A stretch of 64,000 nucleotides of DNA. Source: Tepidimonas sediminis (GTDB taxonomy: Bacteria > Pseudomonadota > Gammaproteobacteria > Burkholderiales > Burkholderiaceae_C). The DNA is taken from assembly GCF_007556605.1 (NCBI RefSeq), contig NZ_VJND01000006.1:1-64000 (forward strand), written 5' to 3'. The translations under genes were made by a program, and so were the position numbers. The first letter of the stretch is position 1; each line of letters opens with the position of its first letter. The notes beneath the pieces were generated by a model, which was not told where the DNA came from, ran no database searches, and worked only from the letters and a program-made list of their open reading frames with translations. This document shows positions 28,899 to 38,146 of this stretch, piece after piece.

Positions 28899-30026
28899 TC
28901 AGCCGCGCTGCTGTCCCCCTCCTTGACGGCGGAAGTAGTGGTTCCAGGCCATCTTGAAGTCGACCGTGTAGTCGTTCCACCAGCCACCGACGCGCTCGGC
29001 GAAGGCGCGCTGGCTGTCGAGCACCTTCTTGAACATCGGGTTCTCGGCGCTCTTCTTGGCGATCACCTTGTCCCACGAGGCCAGCTGCGCCCGCAGGATG
29101 GCGTCCGGCGTCTTGTAGAACTTGACGCCGGCCTTCTTCAGCTCCAGGTAGTCCTGCGAGTTGCGGTGCGCGGCCTTCCAGCTCATGTCGGCGCTGGCGG
29201 CCTGCACGGCGTAGTCGATGATGGCCTTCAGCTCGGCGGGCAGCGCGTCGTACTTGGCCTTGTTGAACAGGATTTCGAACTGCTCACCGCTCTGGTGGAA
29301 GCTCTGCAGCATGCAGTGCTTGACCACGTCGGCAAAGCCCAGGATGCGGTCGGAGGAGGCGTTGTTGAACTCCGCCCCGTCGATGAGCCCGCGGTCCAGC
29401 GCCGGCACGATCTCGCCGCCGGGCAGCGGGTTGACCGCTGCGCCCATGTCGGTGTAGAGGTCCACCGCCAGCCCGACGGTACGGAACTTGACACCCTTGA
29501 GGTCCTCGACCTTGGCGATCGGCTTCTTGAACCAGCCGAACGGCTGCGTCGGCATCGGCCCGTAGAGGAACGACACCACGTCCATGTTGAGGCTCTTGTA
29601 GATTTCCTCCAGCAGCGCCTTGCCGCCGCCGTAGTAGTGCCAGGCCAGCACCATGTTCGGATCCATGCCGAACGCCGGGCCGGAGCCCCACAGGGCCAGC
29701 GCCGAGTTCTTGCCGTAGTGATAGGCCACCACGCCGTGGCCGCCGTCCAGCGTGCCCTTGGCCACCGCCTCCAGCAGCTGGAACGCCGGCACCACCGCAC
29801 CGGCCGGCAGCACCTCGATCTTCAGGCGGTTGCCCGCCATGTCGTTGACCTTCTTGGCGAAGTCGTTGGCGAACTCGTGGAAGATGTCCTTGGCCGGCCA
29901 GGTGGACTGGAAGCGCAGCGTCGTCGTCTGCGCCACGGCCACCATCGGGGCGGCCAGCGCGCCGGCGGCGACGGCCGCGCCCTTGAGCAGGCGGCGGCGG
30001 GTCGGGGCGGTGGAAGTCTGCGTCAT
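28899..30026 (-). CDS. TRAP transporter substrate-binding protein (DctP/TakP-like), Tat-exported
   Basis: A 375-residue periplasmic binding protein. The N-terminus RRRLLKG followed by a hydrophobic stretch and AVAQ is a twin-arginine signal. Family motifs include FANDFAKKVNDMAGNRLKIEVL, GVKFRTVGLAVDLYTDMGA and GGEIVPALDRGLIDGAEFNN; the last resembles the 2-oxoacid-binding TakP group. Substrate is therefore likely an organic acid, but a sulfonate or other anion is possible. ATG 30026 has GAGGAG upstream. A candidate TACC-N6-GGTA-like site lies 49 bases before the start, shared in shape with the divergent CsoR/CstR-like regulator. Confidence 0.9.
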   Translation of the reverse strand: MTQTSTAPTRRRLLKGAAVAAGALAAPMVAVAQTTTLRFQSTWPAKDIFHEFANDFAKKVNDMAGNRLKIEVLPAGAVVPAFQLLEAVAKGTLDGGHGVVAYHYGKNSALALWGSGPAFGMDPNMVLAWHYYGGGKALLEEIYKSLNMDVVSFLYGPMPTQPFGWFKKPIAKVEDLKGVKFRTVGLAVDLYTDMGAAVNPLPGGEIVPALDRGLIDGAEFNNASSDRILGFADVVKHCMLQSFHQSGEQFEILFNKAKYDALPAELKAIIDYAVQAASADMSWKAAHRNSQDYLELKKAGVKFYKTPDAILRAQLASWDKVIAKKSAENPMFKKVLDSQRAFAERVGGWWNDYTVDFKMAWNHYFRRQGGGQQRG

Positions 30027-30074
30027 CGCGTGTCTCCTCGTCATGGAATGGCCGGGACTGCCCCCGGGAGTTCG

Positions 30075-30088
30075 TATCGTGGGGGGTA
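30075..30088. promoter_or_regulatory. Near-match CsoR/CstR-type site before the TRAP operon
   Basis: TATC-GTGGGG-GGTA matches the TACC-N6-GGTA pattern with one mismatch in the left half, and carries the G-tract seen in CsoR-family operators. It lies 49 bases upstream of the DctP start and about 150 bases from the better site at 30241-30254, within the divergent gap of 251 bases. Confidence 0.4.
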
Positions 30089-30240
30089 TCGGGGCGGCGG
30101 TGGATCCGGGTTTTCACCGGGGTGGCGCCGCCGGGCGTCACGCAGGTGACGCAACTGGCAGCTCGATGGCAAACTTTTCACGCGATCTTTGAAAAAGGTG
30201 CAACCGGCGCGGCGCGCATTGACTTTCATGGCGGTTTGGA

Positions 30241-30254
30241 TACCATACGGGGTA
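30241..30254. promoter_or_regulatory. Candidate CsoR/CstR-type operator before the second regulator
   Basis: TACC-ATACGG-GGTA, extended by one base on each side to ATACC-N6-GGTAT, lies 23 bases upstream of the regulator ATG (30278). It has the same spacing as the site at 16141-16154. Autoregulation and control of the downstream persulfide dioxygenase gene are the expected roles. Confidence 0.65.
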
Positions 30255-30277
30255 TAAAGACCTGTCCCCCAGCCGCC

Positions 30278-30523
30278 ATGACCGCCGTCCAGGATCCCGA
30301 ACGCAAGAAGGCCCTGCTGCTGCGCCTGAAGCGCGTCGAGGGCCAGCTGCGCGGCATCCAGCGCCTGATCGAGACCGATGCCGACTGCGAGCAGGTGGCG
30401 CAGCAGCTGGCCGCCGCGCGCAAGGCGCTGGACAAGTCGTTCTTCATGATGGTGGGCTGCGTGATGGCGCAGGGCGACACGCCGGCCGAGGACGTGGCCG
30501 ACCTGCTGGCGCGCTTTGCCTGA
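30278..30523 (+). CDS. CsoR/CstR-family regulator (second copy), likely persulfide-responsive
   Basis: An 81-residue DUF156 protein: LLRLKRVEGQLRGIQRLIETDADCEQVAQQLAAARKALDK and so on. Cys37 and Cys61 are the only cysteines, spaced 24 residues apart exactly as in the first copy, and the copper-binding His is missing. Combined with the immediate downstream persulfide dioxygenase-rhodanese gene (22 bases away), a CstR-like persulfide sensor is more likely than a copper sensor. An inverted repeat at 30241-30254 is a probable operator, and a weaker one lies before the divergent TRAP operon. Confidence 0.88.
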   Translation: MTAVQDPERKKALLLRLKRVEGQLRGIQRLIETDADCEQVAQQLAAARKALDKSFFMMVGCVMAQGDTPAEDVADLLARFA

Positions 30524-30545
30524 CGGTTGGTGCCAGAATCGGGTC

Positions 30546-31670
30546 ATGCGCCCGCTCCAGTTGTTCGATCCCGATTCCTGCACCTATACCTACGTGCTGT
30601 TCGACGCCGACACGCGCGAGGCGGTCATCCTCGACCCGGTGGACGAGCAGCTCGAGCGCGACCTGCAGGTGCTGCGCGACCACGGCCTGCGGCTCGTCTG
30701 GGTGGTGGAGACGCACGCGCACGCCGACCACGTCACCAGCGCGCTCAAGCTCGCGGAGCACACCGGCGCCCACACCGCGGCGCCGGCGGCCTGCGGCATC
30801 ACCACCGTGCACCGCGCGCTGCAGGACGGTGACGAACTCGCCTTCGGTGCCCAGCGGCTGCGCGCGCTGACCACCCCCGGCCACACCGCCGGCAGCATGA
30901 GCTATGTGTGGCAGGTGGACGGGCAGACGCACGTCTTCACCGGCGATACGCTGCTGATCGGCGGCTGCGGCCGCACCGACTTCCAGTCCGGCAGCGCCGA
31001 GGCGCTCTACCGCAGCATCACCGAGCGGCTGTTCACGCTGCCCGATGACGCCATCGTCTGGCCCGGACACGACTACCATGGCCGCACCCATTCCACCATC
31101 GGCCACGAGAAGGCGCACAACCCGCGTCTGGCCGGCAAGTCGCTGGCGGAGTTCGTCGCGCTGATGAACAACCTGAACCTGCCGCGGCCGCGGCGCATGG
31201 ACGAGGCGGTGCCGGCCAACCTGCGCGGCGGCATCCGGCACGACGCCGACGGTGCCGAGCGCGAGGTGCCGCGCCCCGCGCAGGGCTACGCCGGCGATGT
31301 GGCGCCGGAGCTGGCCTGGCGCTGGGTGCAGGAAGGGCGCGCCGTGCTGGTGGACGTGCGCACCGATGCCGAGCGCGAGTGGGTCGGCTTTGTGCCCGGC
31401 GCGCAGGCGCTGGCTTGGAAGCAGTGGCCCGGCATGCAGCCCAATCCCGCCTTCGACGATGGCGTGCGCCGGCTCGCGGCCGAAGGCAAGCCGCTGCTGA
31501 TGCTGTGCCGCAGCGGGGCGCGCTCGATCGCCGCGGCGCGCCGCGCCACCGAGCTGGGTGCCACGGCGTACAACGTGCTGGAAGGCTTCGAGGGCGACCT
31601 CGACGCCGAGGGGCATCGCGGCCGTCTGGGCGGCTGGCGCCACCGCGGCCTGCCGTGGCGGCAGAACTGA
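30546..31670 (+). CDS. Persulfide dioxygenase-rhodanese fusion protein
   Basis: A 374-residue two-domain enzyme. Residues 1-235 are an ETHE1-type metallo-beta-lactamase fold: THAHADH (His57, His59, Asp61, His62), TPGHTAGS (His113) and [16 protein letters not shown] (Asp134), the iron-dependent persulfide dioxygenase layout. Residues 265-374 are a rhodanese domain with active-site CRSGARS (Cys near 321). Such fusions oxidise glutathione persulfide to sulfite and can form thiosulfate, detoxifying sulfide. It follows the CsoR/CstR-like gene as an operon. The enzyme is cytosolic; no signal peptide is present. Confidence 0.93.
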   Translation: MRPLQLFDPDSCTYTYVLFDADTREAVILDPVDEQLERDLQVLRDHGLRLVWVVETHAHADHVTSALKLAEHTGAHTAAPAACGITTVHRALQDGDELAFGAQRLRALTTPGHTAGSMSYVWQVDGQTHVFTGDTLLIGGCGRTDFQSGSAEALYRSITERLFTLPDDAIVWPGHDYHGRTHSTIGHEKAHNPRLAGKSLAEFVALMNNLNLPRPRRMDEAVPANLRGGIRHDADGAEREVPRPAQGYAGDVAPELAWRWVQEGRAVLVDVRTDAEREWVGFVPGAQALAWKQWPGMQPNPAFDDGVRRLAAEGKPLLMLCRSGARSIAAARRATELGATAYNVLEGFEGDLDAEGHRGRLGGWRHRGLPWRQN

Positions 31671-31710
31671 GCCGGCCGGCGGGGCGGTCGTGCAGGTTTA
31701 TGATCGCCGC

Positions 31711-32586
31711 ATGACGGCCGGGGCCCCCGACGACACCACGCTGCTCGCGCTGGACGTGGGCAACACGCGCCTGAAGTGGGCGCTGTACGACGCGCCGCGC
31801 CCGGGGGCGCGGCTGCTGGCGCACGGCGTGCAGTTCCTCGAGAACATCGAGACGCTGGCCGAGGGCGACTGGCGCCAGCTGCGCGCGCCGCGCTGGGTGC
31901 TGGGCAGCATCGTCGCCGGCGCCGGCGTGCGCCACCGTGTCGAGGAGCAGCTGGAGCAGTGGGATGCCCAGCCGCAGTGGGTGGTGCCGCGCGCCGAGGA
32001 GGCCGGCGTCGTCAACGGCTACGACCATCCGGCGCGGCTCGGCTCGGACCGCTGGGTGGCGATGATCGGGGCGCGCCAGCGCCTGCTGGCGCGCGGCCAG
32101 CACCGCCCGTGCATCGTCGTCATGGTCGGCACCGCGGTGACGGTGGAGGCGCTGGATGCCGACGGCCGCTTCCTCGGCGGCATCATCCTGCCCGGGCACG
32201 GCATCATGCTGCGCGCGCTGGAGTCCGGTACCGCCGGGCTGCACGTGCCCACCGGCGACGTGCGCCCGTTCCCCACCAACACCAGCGACGCGCTGACCTC
32301 GGGCGGCACGTTCGCCATCGCCGGCGCGGTGCAGCGCATGTGGGACAACCTGCGCCTGCACACCGGGCAGGTGCCGGTGTGCCTGATGACCGGCGGGGCG
32401 GGCTGGAAGATGGCACCGTACCTGACGGTGCCGTTCGAGCTGGTCGAGGGCCTGATCTTCGACGGGTTGCTGACGATCGCCGCCAGCCGCTTCGGCGCTG
32501 CGGCCCGGTTCAGCGGGGCCGCGCCAGCCAGCGCTGCGCCAGCCGCACCCAGAAGCTCGCTCCCGTCGGAATCAGCGCGTCGTTGA
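31711..32586 (+). CDS. coaX: Type III pantothenate kinase CoaX
   Basis: CoaX phosphorylates pantothenate in the first step of CoA synthesis. The 291-residue protein has the actin-fold nucleotide motif [36 protein letters not shown] and [18 protein letters not shown], diagnostic of type III. birA, a frequent neighbour of coaX, is not present here. The C-terminus ends in an Ala/Pro/Ser-rich tail that overlaps the convergent amidohydrolase gene by 77 bases, so the last 25 or so residues are under shared constraint or dispensable. Confidence 0.94.
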   Translation: MTAGAPDDTTLLALDVGNTRLKWALYDAPRPGARLLAHGVQFLENIETLAEGDWRQLRAPRWVLGSIVAGAGVRHRVEEQLEQWDAQPQWVVPRAEEAGVVNGYDHPARLGSDRWVAMIGARQRLLARGQHRPCIVVMVGTAVTVEALDADGRFLGGIILPGHGIMLRALESGTAGLHVPTGDVRPFPTNTSDALTSGGTFAIAGAVQRMWDNLRLHTGQVPVCLMTGGAGWKMAPYLTVPFELVEGLIFDGLLTIAASRFGAAARFSGAAPASAAPAAPRSSLPSESARR

Positions 32587-33721
32587 AGTCGTAGCGCGCG
32601 TTGTGCAGCGTGCACGGGCCGGCGTCGTGCCCGGGGCCGTGCGCGGCGCGGTGCGCGCCGTCGCCGTTGCCGATGAAGAGGTAGGCTCCGGGCCGCGCCT
32701 GCAGCATGTAGGCGAAGTCCTCCGCGCCCATGGTCGGCTCCTGCGCGTGCACGGCCTCGGCGCCGACGACCTCGCGCGCCACCTCGGCCGCGAACGCCGC
32801 CTCGGCCGCGTGGTTGACGGTGGGCGGGTAGTTGCGCCGCAGCGCAAAGTCGGCCTGCAGCCCGAAGCCCGCGGCCACGCCGTGCGCCAGCTCGCGCAGG
32901 CGCTGCTCGATCAGGTCGAGCGTCTCGACGCGGAAGGTGCGCACCGTGCCCTGCAGCTCCACCTGGTCGGGGATGACGTTGGTGGCCTCGCCGGCGCGCA
33001 GCATCGTCACCGATACCACCGCGGCGTCGATCGGCCGCACGTTGCGCGCCACCACCGTCTGCCATGCCAGCGCCAGCTGGCACGCCGCCGGCACCGGGTC
33101 GACCGCCAGGTGCGGCAGCGCCGCGTGGCCGCCCTTGCCGGTGAGCACGCAGCGCAGCTCGTTGCTGGAGGCCATCACCGGCCCGGGGCTGACCGCGAAG
33201 TGCCCCGCCGGCAGCCCGGGCCAGTTGTGCAGCGCGAACACCGCCTCCACCGGCCAGCGCTCGAACAGCCCGTCGGCGATCATCTCCCGTGCGCCGCCGC
33301 CGCCTTCCTCGGCGGGCTGGAAGATCAGCACCACCGTGCCGTCGAAGTCGCGCGCGCGCGCCAGGTGCCGCGCCGCGGCCAGCAGCATCGCGGTGTGGCC
33401 GTCGTGACCGCAGGCATGCATGCGCCCGGGATGGCGGCTGGCGTGCGCGAAGGTGTTGAGCTCGGTCATCGGCAGCGCGTCCATGTCGGCGCGCAGGCCG
33501 ATCATGCGGCCGCAGGCGCCGCCGTCGCGGCCGTGCACGACGCCGACCACGCCGGTCTTGGCCAGCCCCCGGTGCACCTCGATGCCCCACTCGGCCAGCC
33601 GTGCGGCGACCAGCCCGCTGGTGCGGTGTTCCTCGAAGCACAGCTCGGGGTGGGCGTGCAGGTCGCGGCGCAGCTCGGCAAAGCGCGCCGCCTCGGCGAC
33701 GATCGGCTCGATCAGGTTCAT
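32510..33721 (-). CDS. M20 family amidohydrolase (hippurate hydrolase-like)
   Basis: A 403-residue zinc-dependent aminoacylase/carboxypeptidase-like enzyme. Metal-binding segments include [43 protein letters not shown] and the C-terminal [11 protein letters not shown]. It belongs to the amidohydrolase group with hippuricase and indole-acetyl-amino acid hydrolases; the exact acyl-amino acid is unknown. The start is ATG 33721 (MNLIEPIV), with an ATG nine bases upstream also in frame. It converges on coaX, overlapping it, and is divergent from the molybdoenzyme gene. Confidence 0.92.
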   Translation of the reverse strand: MNLIEPIVAEAARFAELRRDLHAHPELCFEEHRTSGLVAARLAEWGIEVHRGLAKTGVVGVVHGRDGGACGRMIGLRADMDALPMTELNTFAHASRHPGRMHACGHDGHTAMLLAAARHLARARDFDGTVVLIFQPAEEGGGGAREMIADGLFERWPVEAVFALHNWPGLPAGHFAVSPGPVMASSNELRCVLTGKGGHAALPHLAVDPVPAACQLALAWQTVVARNVRPIDAAVVSVTMLRAGEATNVIPDQVELQGTVRTFRVETLDLIEQRLRELAHGVAAGFGLQADFALRRNYPPTVNHAAEAAFAAEVAREVVGAEAVHAQEPTMGAEDFAYMLQARPGAYLFIGNGDGAHRAAHGPGHDAGPCTLHNARYDFNDALIPTGASFWVRLAQRWLARPR

Positions 33722-33829
33722 GGCGGGCATCGTAGCGCGCCCCGCGGCGGCGGGGAAGGGGCGCGCCGCAAGCCCGCGGCGGCGGCGCTGCCGTGGTGCG
33801 CCGCCGCCGGTGCCGCCTATCATGCGCGG

Positions 33830-35935
33830 ATGCACGCCGACCTCCATCCCGCCGCCCCCGCTGCCGCGCCGCGCACCGTGCTCGGCGCCTGCCCGCATGA
33901 CTGCCCCGACACCTGCTCGTTAGTCACCACCGTGCGGGACGGGCGCGCCGTGCGGCTCGCGGGCAACCCCGATCACCCGCACACCGCCGGCGTGCTGTGC
34001 ACCAAGGTGAGCCGCTACCTGGAGCGGGTCTACCATCCCGGGCGCCTGCTCGAGCCGCTCAAGCGCGTCGGCCCCAAGGGCAGCGGGCGTTTCGTGCCGG
34101 TGTCGTGGGACGAGGCGCTGGACGAGATCGCCGCGCGGCTGCAGGCGATCGCGGCGCGCGACCCGCAGGCCATCCTGCCCTACAGCTACGCCGGCACGAT
34201 GGGGCTGGTGCAGGGCGAGGCGATGGCGGCGCGCTTCTTCCATCGGCTCGGCACCTCGCGGCTGGAGCGCACCATCTGCGCCAGCGCCGGCGCGGTGGCG
34301 CTGGAGACGACGCTGGGCGCCAAGGTCGGCATGCCGGTGCAGGCGTTCGCGCACAGCCGCGTGATCCTGATCTGGGGCAGCCACAGCATCGCCAGCAACC
34401 TGCACTTCTGGCGCCATGCGCAGGAAGCCAAGCGCCGCGGCGCGCAGCTCGTCTGCATCGACCCGCGCCGCACCGAGACGGCCGAGAAGTGCCACCAGCA
34501 CCTGGCCGTGCTGCCCGGCAGCGACGCGGCGCTGGCCTACGCGCTGATGCACGAGGCGTTCGCGCGCGGCTGGGCCGATCTGGACTACCTGCAGCGGCAT
34601 ACGCTGGGCTGGGAAGCGCTGCGCGCGCGGGCGCTGCAGTGGCCGCCTGCGCGCGCGGCTGCAGCGTGCGGCGTGCCCGCGGCGCAGATCGAGGCGCTGG
34701 CGCGCACGGTGGAGGCGGCGGTGCGCGCCGGCGAGCCGGTCGGCATTCGCCTCAACTACGGCATGCAGCGCACGCACGGCGGCGGCAACGCGGTGCGCGC
34801 GGTGGCCTGTCTGCCGGCGGTGTGGGGCGCCTGGCGGCACCGCGGCGGCGGGTTGCTGCTGTCGAGTTCCGGCACCTACCCGGTGCGCTGGGACGCGCTG
34901 CACCGCCCCGACCTGCTGGCGCGCAGCCCGTGCCCGCAGCCGCGCAGCGTCAACATGAGCACGATCGGCCAGGCGCTGCTGCACCCGGGTGACGCCGCCT
35001 TCGGCCCGCGCATCGAGGCGCTGGTCGTCTACGACAGCAACCCGGCGGCGGTGGCCCCCGAAGGCGGCCAGGTGCAGCGCGGGCTGCGCCGCGAGGATCT
35101 GTTCACCGTGGTGCTGGAGCAGTTCGCCACCGACACCGCCGACCTCGCGGACTTCGTGCTGCCGGCCACCACGCAGCTGGAGCACTGGGACATCCACCTC
35201 AGCTACGGCCACACCGACGTGCTGCTGAACCGCCCGGCCATCGAACCGCTCGGGCAGGCGCGGCCCAACACGGCGATCTTTCGCGCGCTGGCGCGGCGGC
35301 TGGGGTTCGACGAGCCGTGCTTCGCCGACGACGACCTGACGCTGTGCCGGCAGGCGTTTGGCGACGCGGTCGATTTCGAGGCCCTGCTGGCGCGCGGCTG
35401 GGTCAGCCTGCCCTGGCCCGAGGCGCCGTTTGCCGACGGCGGCTTTCCGACGCCGTCGGGCAAGTGCGAACTGGCCAGCCCGCGGCTGGCGGCGCTGGGG
35501 CTGGATCCGCTGCCGCAGGTGCTGCCGAACCACGAGCCGCCCGGAGCCGACTCGCGCTACCCGCTGGCGCTGATCACGCCGCCGGCGCGCCACTTCCTCA
35601 ACTCCACCTTCGTCAACGTGGTGTCGCTGCGCGACGCCGAGGGCGAGCCGGCGCTGGAGATCCACGCCGACGACGCCGCGGCGCGCGGCATCGCCGACGG
35701 CGACTGGGTCGAGGTGTTCAACGACCGCGGCGCCTGCCGCCTGCGCGCCCGCGTCAACGGGCGGGCGCGGCCCGGCGTCGTGGTGGGGCTTGGCATCTGG
35801 TGGCGCAAGCTGAGCCCCGACGGCCGCAACGTCAACGAACTCACCAGCCAGGCGCTGACCGACCTGGGCGCGGCGCCGACCTTCTACGACTGCGCGGTGC
35901 AGGTGCGGCGCGTGGCCGCGCCGGCACGGGGCTGA
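33830..35935 (+). CDS. Molybdopterin oxidoreductase with an N-terminal [4Fe-4S] domain
   Basis: A 701-residue enzyme of the DMSO-reductase superfamily. Cys21, Cys25, Cys29 (CPHDCPDTC) and Cys57 (GVLCTKV) supply the [4Fe-4S] cluster. The molybdopterin-binding regions IWGSHSIASNLHFW, CIDPRRTETAEKC, LPATTQLEHWD and the C-terminal NDRGACRLRARVNGRARPGVV barrel follow. There is no Tat signal and no adjacent electron-transfer or membrane subunit, so it appears cytosolic with an unknown partner and substrate. Length fits the single-subunit dehydrogenase/reductase branch often annotated only as molybdopterin oxidoreductase family. Confidence 0.9.
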   Translation: MHADLHPAAPAAAPRTVLGACPHDCPDTCSLVTTVRDGRAVRLAGNPDHPHTAGVLCTKVSRYLERVYHPGRLLEPLKRVGPKGSGRFVPVSWDEALDEIAARLQAIAARDPQAILPYSYAGTMGLVQGEAMAARFFHRLGTSRLERTICASAGAVALETTLGAKVGMPVQAFAHSRVILIWGSHSIASNLHFWRHAQEAKRRGAQLVCIDPRRTETAEKCHQHLAVLPGSDAALAYALMHEAFARGWADLDYLQRHTLGWEALRARALQWPPARAAAACGVPAAQIEALARTVEAAVRAGEPVGIRLNYGMQRTHGGGNAVRAVACLPAVWGAWRHRGGGLLLSSSGTYPVRWDALHRPDLLARSPCPQPRSVNMSTIGQALLHPGDAAFGPRIEALVVYDSNPAAVAPEGGQVQRGLRREDLFTVVLEQFATDTADLADFVLPATTQLEHWDIHLSYGHTDVLLNRPAIEPLGQARPNTAIFRALARRLGFDEPCFADDDLTLCRQAFGDAVDFEALLARGWVSLPWPEAPFADGGFPTPSGKCELASPRLAALGLDPLPQVLPNHEPPGADSRYPLALITPPARHFLNSTFVNVVSLRDAEGEPALEIHADDAAARGIADGDWVEVFNDRGACRLRARVNGRARPGVVVGLGIWWRKLSPDGRNVNELTSQALTDLGAAPTFYDCAVQVRRVAAPARG

Positions 35936-35956
35936 GGGGCGCCGGCCGGGGCGCGA

Positions 35957-36226
35957 TCAAGCCAGCGTGGCCACGAGGTCGGCGTAGCGCTGCATCGCCT
36001 CCTCGCGGCTCACGCCTTTGAGCTTGCTCCAGGCGTCCCACTTGGCGCGCGCCACGAGGTCGGTCAGGCTCGGCTTCGGGCTCGTGTTGTCGCCCTCGGT
36101 GGCCTGCTTGTAGAGGGCGTAGAGCTGCAGCAGCGTGGCGTTGTCCGGGCGCTCGGTGAGGGTCTTGACGCGCTGCAGCGCGGCGTCGAAAGCGGCTTGG
36201 GCGGGGGTCGAGGCAGGTGTCGTCAT
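35957..36226 (-). CDS. Acyl-CoA-binding protein
   Basis: This 89-residue four-helix protein matches the eukaryote-like ACBP family also seen in betaproteobacteria: AAFDAALQRVKTLTERPDNATLLQLYALYKQATEGD, then KWDAWSKLKGVSREEAMQRYADLV. The YALYKQAT and KWDAW motifs form the acyl-CoA pocket. It buffers medium- and long-chain acyl-CoAs in the cytosol. The 12-base palindrome ACGAACGTTCGT lies 13 bases upstream of its ATG, a position suited to repression by a TetR-type regulator. Confidence 0.93.
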   Translation of the reverse strand: MTTPASTPAQAAFDAALQRVKTLTERPDNATLLQLYALYKQATEGDNTSPKPSLTDLVARAKWDAWSKLKGVSREEAMQRYADLVATLA

Positions 36227-36239
36227 GGTGGGCAATGAT

Positions 36240-36251
36240 ACGAACGTTCGT
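36240..36251. promoter_or_regulatory. 12-base palindrome upstream of the acyl-CoA-binding protein gene
   Basis: ACGAACGTTCGT is a perfect palindrome, followed by another TCGT half. It has the look of a TetR-family operator, a family that often controls fatty acid genes. It lies 13 bases before the acyl-CoA-binding protein start and upstream of the ComEA-like gene's 3' end. No regulator gene is adjacent. Confidence 0.5.
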
Positions 36252-36350
36252 TCGTTTGAGCAAACAAGCCTGCCGCCGAGCCATCCGCGTGCAGACAGGT
36301 TCCGGAGCGGCAGCGTGGGTGAAGCGTGCCGGCGGAAGACGGCGACACGT

Positions 36351-36827
36351 TCAACGGGCGCCAGCGTCGGGCTGCGACAGCCCGGGGATCGCCGGGTAGG
36401 CGTGCGGGGGCGGCGCGTGGCCCGTGCGCGCCGCCGGTGGCGCGGCCTTCGGCGGAGCCGGGGCAGCCGTGTCCGTCGCGCGCGGTGGAGCAGCCGGCAC
36501 GGGCCGCGAAGCAGCGGGGTCGGCGTGGCGGGCGGCCTCGGCGCCGTAGCTGCGGCCGTCGATGCGCAGGCCGTGCAGCGACAGCTTCTGCGCCGTCTTG
36601 ACGCCGACGCCCGGCACCCGCTGCTCGAAGTCGTCCCAGCCGGCAAACGGCCGCTGCGCGCGCGCCTCGACGATGCGCGCGGCCAGCACCGGGCCGATGC
36701 CGCGCACCGTCTGCAGCTCCGCGGCGCTGGCGCGGTTGGCCTCCACCTGCGCCCGCGCGCCAGCGGCCCAGCCCAGCAGCACCGCCACGACCACCGCGGT
36801 CACCCAGCCCCGCCCCTGTGCGCCCAT
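36351..36827 (-). CDS. ComEA-like helix-hairpin-helix protein
   Basis: A 158-residue exported protein with a signal peptide ([20 protein letters not shown]) and one ComEA-type double helix-hairpin-helix: [55 protein letters not shown]. ComEA proteins bind double-stranded DNA in the periplasm during natural transformation. The second half is a Pro/Ala-rich tail that is longer than usual. I choose ATG 36827, with GGGGG nine bases upstream; ATG 36836 is an alternative. Together with the pil cluster at 53.9-59 kb it hints at competence. The 206 bases between it and rfbB hold no gene that I can see. Confidence 0.87.
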   Translation of the reverse strand: MGAQGRGWVTAVVVAVLLGWAAGARAQVEANRASAAELQTVRGIGPVLAARIVEARAQRPFAGWDDFEQRVPGVGVKTAQKLSLHGLRIDGRSYGAEAARHADPAASRPVPAAPPRATDTAAPAPPKAAPPAARTGHAPPPHAYPAIPGLSQPDAGAR

Positions 36828-37042
36828 GGCTCGCATCCCCCGTTTCTCGCGATCACGCCCGGTCAGGATACGGCGGTGTCCTGCGTTCGCCCATCCCCCG
36901 CTTGGGGGAGATCGACCGCGGGCCTGAGGGCGGACGCAGCCCGCGTCGCGGGGCCCGCGGCCGGCTCCCCGTGCCACAATCGGTGGCCGACCCGCCGCCC
37001 GCCCGCCCGTGGGCCGGGCCCCTGACGCTTCTTCCGCCTGCC

Positions 37043-38146
37043 ATGACCATCCTCGTCACCGGCGGCGCCGGCTTCATCGGCGCCAACTTCGTCCTCGACT
37101 GGCTCGAACACCACGACGAGCCGGTCGTCAACCTCGACAAGCTGACCTACGCCGGCAACCTCGACAACCTGGCCAGCCTGCAGGGCGACGCGCGCCACGT
37201 CTTCGTGCGCGGCGACATCGGCGATCGCGCCCTGGTGGAGCGGCTGCTGCAGCAGCACCGTCCGCGCGCGGTGCTGAACTTCGCCGCCGAAAGCCACGTC
37301 GACCGCTCGATCCACGGCCCGGAGGACTTCATCCAGACCAACGTCGTCGGGACCTTTCGCCTGCTGGAGGCGGTGCGCGGCTACTGGAGCGGTCTGCCGC
37401 AGGAGGAGCGCGCGGCGTTTCGCTTCCTGCACGTCAGCACCGACGAGGTCTACGGCACGCTGGGCCCGGCCGATCCCCCGTTTGCCGAGACGCGCCGCTA
37501 CGAGCCCAACAGCCCCTACAGCGCCAGCAAGGCTGCCAGCGACCACCTGGTGCGCGCCTGGCACCACACTTACGGGTTGCCGGCGCTGACCACCAACTGC
37601 TCCAACAACTACGGGCCGTTTCATTTCCCGGAAAAGCTGATCCCGCTGATGATCGTCCACGCGCTGGCGGGCCGGCCGCTGCCGGTCTACGGCGACGGCC
37701 GGCAGGTGCGCGACTGGCTCTACGTGCGCGACCACTGTGCCGCCATCCGCCGGGTGCTGCAGGCCGGCCAGCCCGGCCAGACCTACAACATCGGCGGCCG
37801 CAACGAGAAGACCAACCTCGAGGTCGTGCAGACCATCTGCGCGCTGCTGGACGAGCTGGCCCCGGCGCCGCGGCGCGGCGTGGCGGACGCGCGCACCGGC
37901 CGGCCGATCGAACGCTACGCCGAGCTGATCACGCACGTGCCGGATCGGCCCGGCCACGACCGGCGCTACGCCATCGACGCGCGCAAGATCGAGCGCGAGC
38001 TCGGCTGGCGCCCGGCGGAGACGTTCGACAGCGGCATCCGCAAGACCGTGCAGTGGTACCTCGACCACCCCGAATGGGTGGCGCGTGCGCAAAGCGGCGC
38101 CTACCGCGAATGGGTCGCGCGGCAGTATGGGATGGTGGCGGCATGA
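37043..38146 (+). CDS. rfbB: dTDP-glucose 4,6-dehydratase RfbB
   Basis: The second enzyme of dTDP-L-rhamnose synthesis, converting dTDP-glucose to dTDP-4-keto-6-deoxyglucose. The 367-residue extended SDR has the NAD motif [22 protein letters not shown], the [10 protein letters not shown] catalytic region and YSASKAASD (Tyr-Lys pair), then [15 protein letters not shown] and [15 protein letters not shown]. It heads the rfbB-rfbD-rfbA-rfbC operon and its stop overlaps the rfbD start (ATGA). Confidence 0.97.
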   Translation: MTILVTGGAGFIGANFVLDWLEHHDEPVVNLDKLTYAGNLDNLASLQGDARHVFVRGDIGDRALVERLLQQHRPRAVLNFAAESHVDRSIHGPEDFIQTNVVGTFRLLEAVRGYWSGLPQEERAAFRFLHVSTDEVYGTLGPADPPFAETRRYEPNSPYSASKAASDHLVRAWHHTYGLPALTTNCSNNYGPFHFPEKLIPLMIVHALAGRPLPVYGDGRQVRDWLYVRDHCAAIRRVLQAGQPGQTYNIGGRNEKTNLEVVQTICALLDELAPAPRRGVADARTGRPIERYAELITHVPDRPGHDRRYAIDARKIERELGWRPAETFDSGIRKTVQWYLDHPEWVARAQSGAYREWVARQYGMVAA

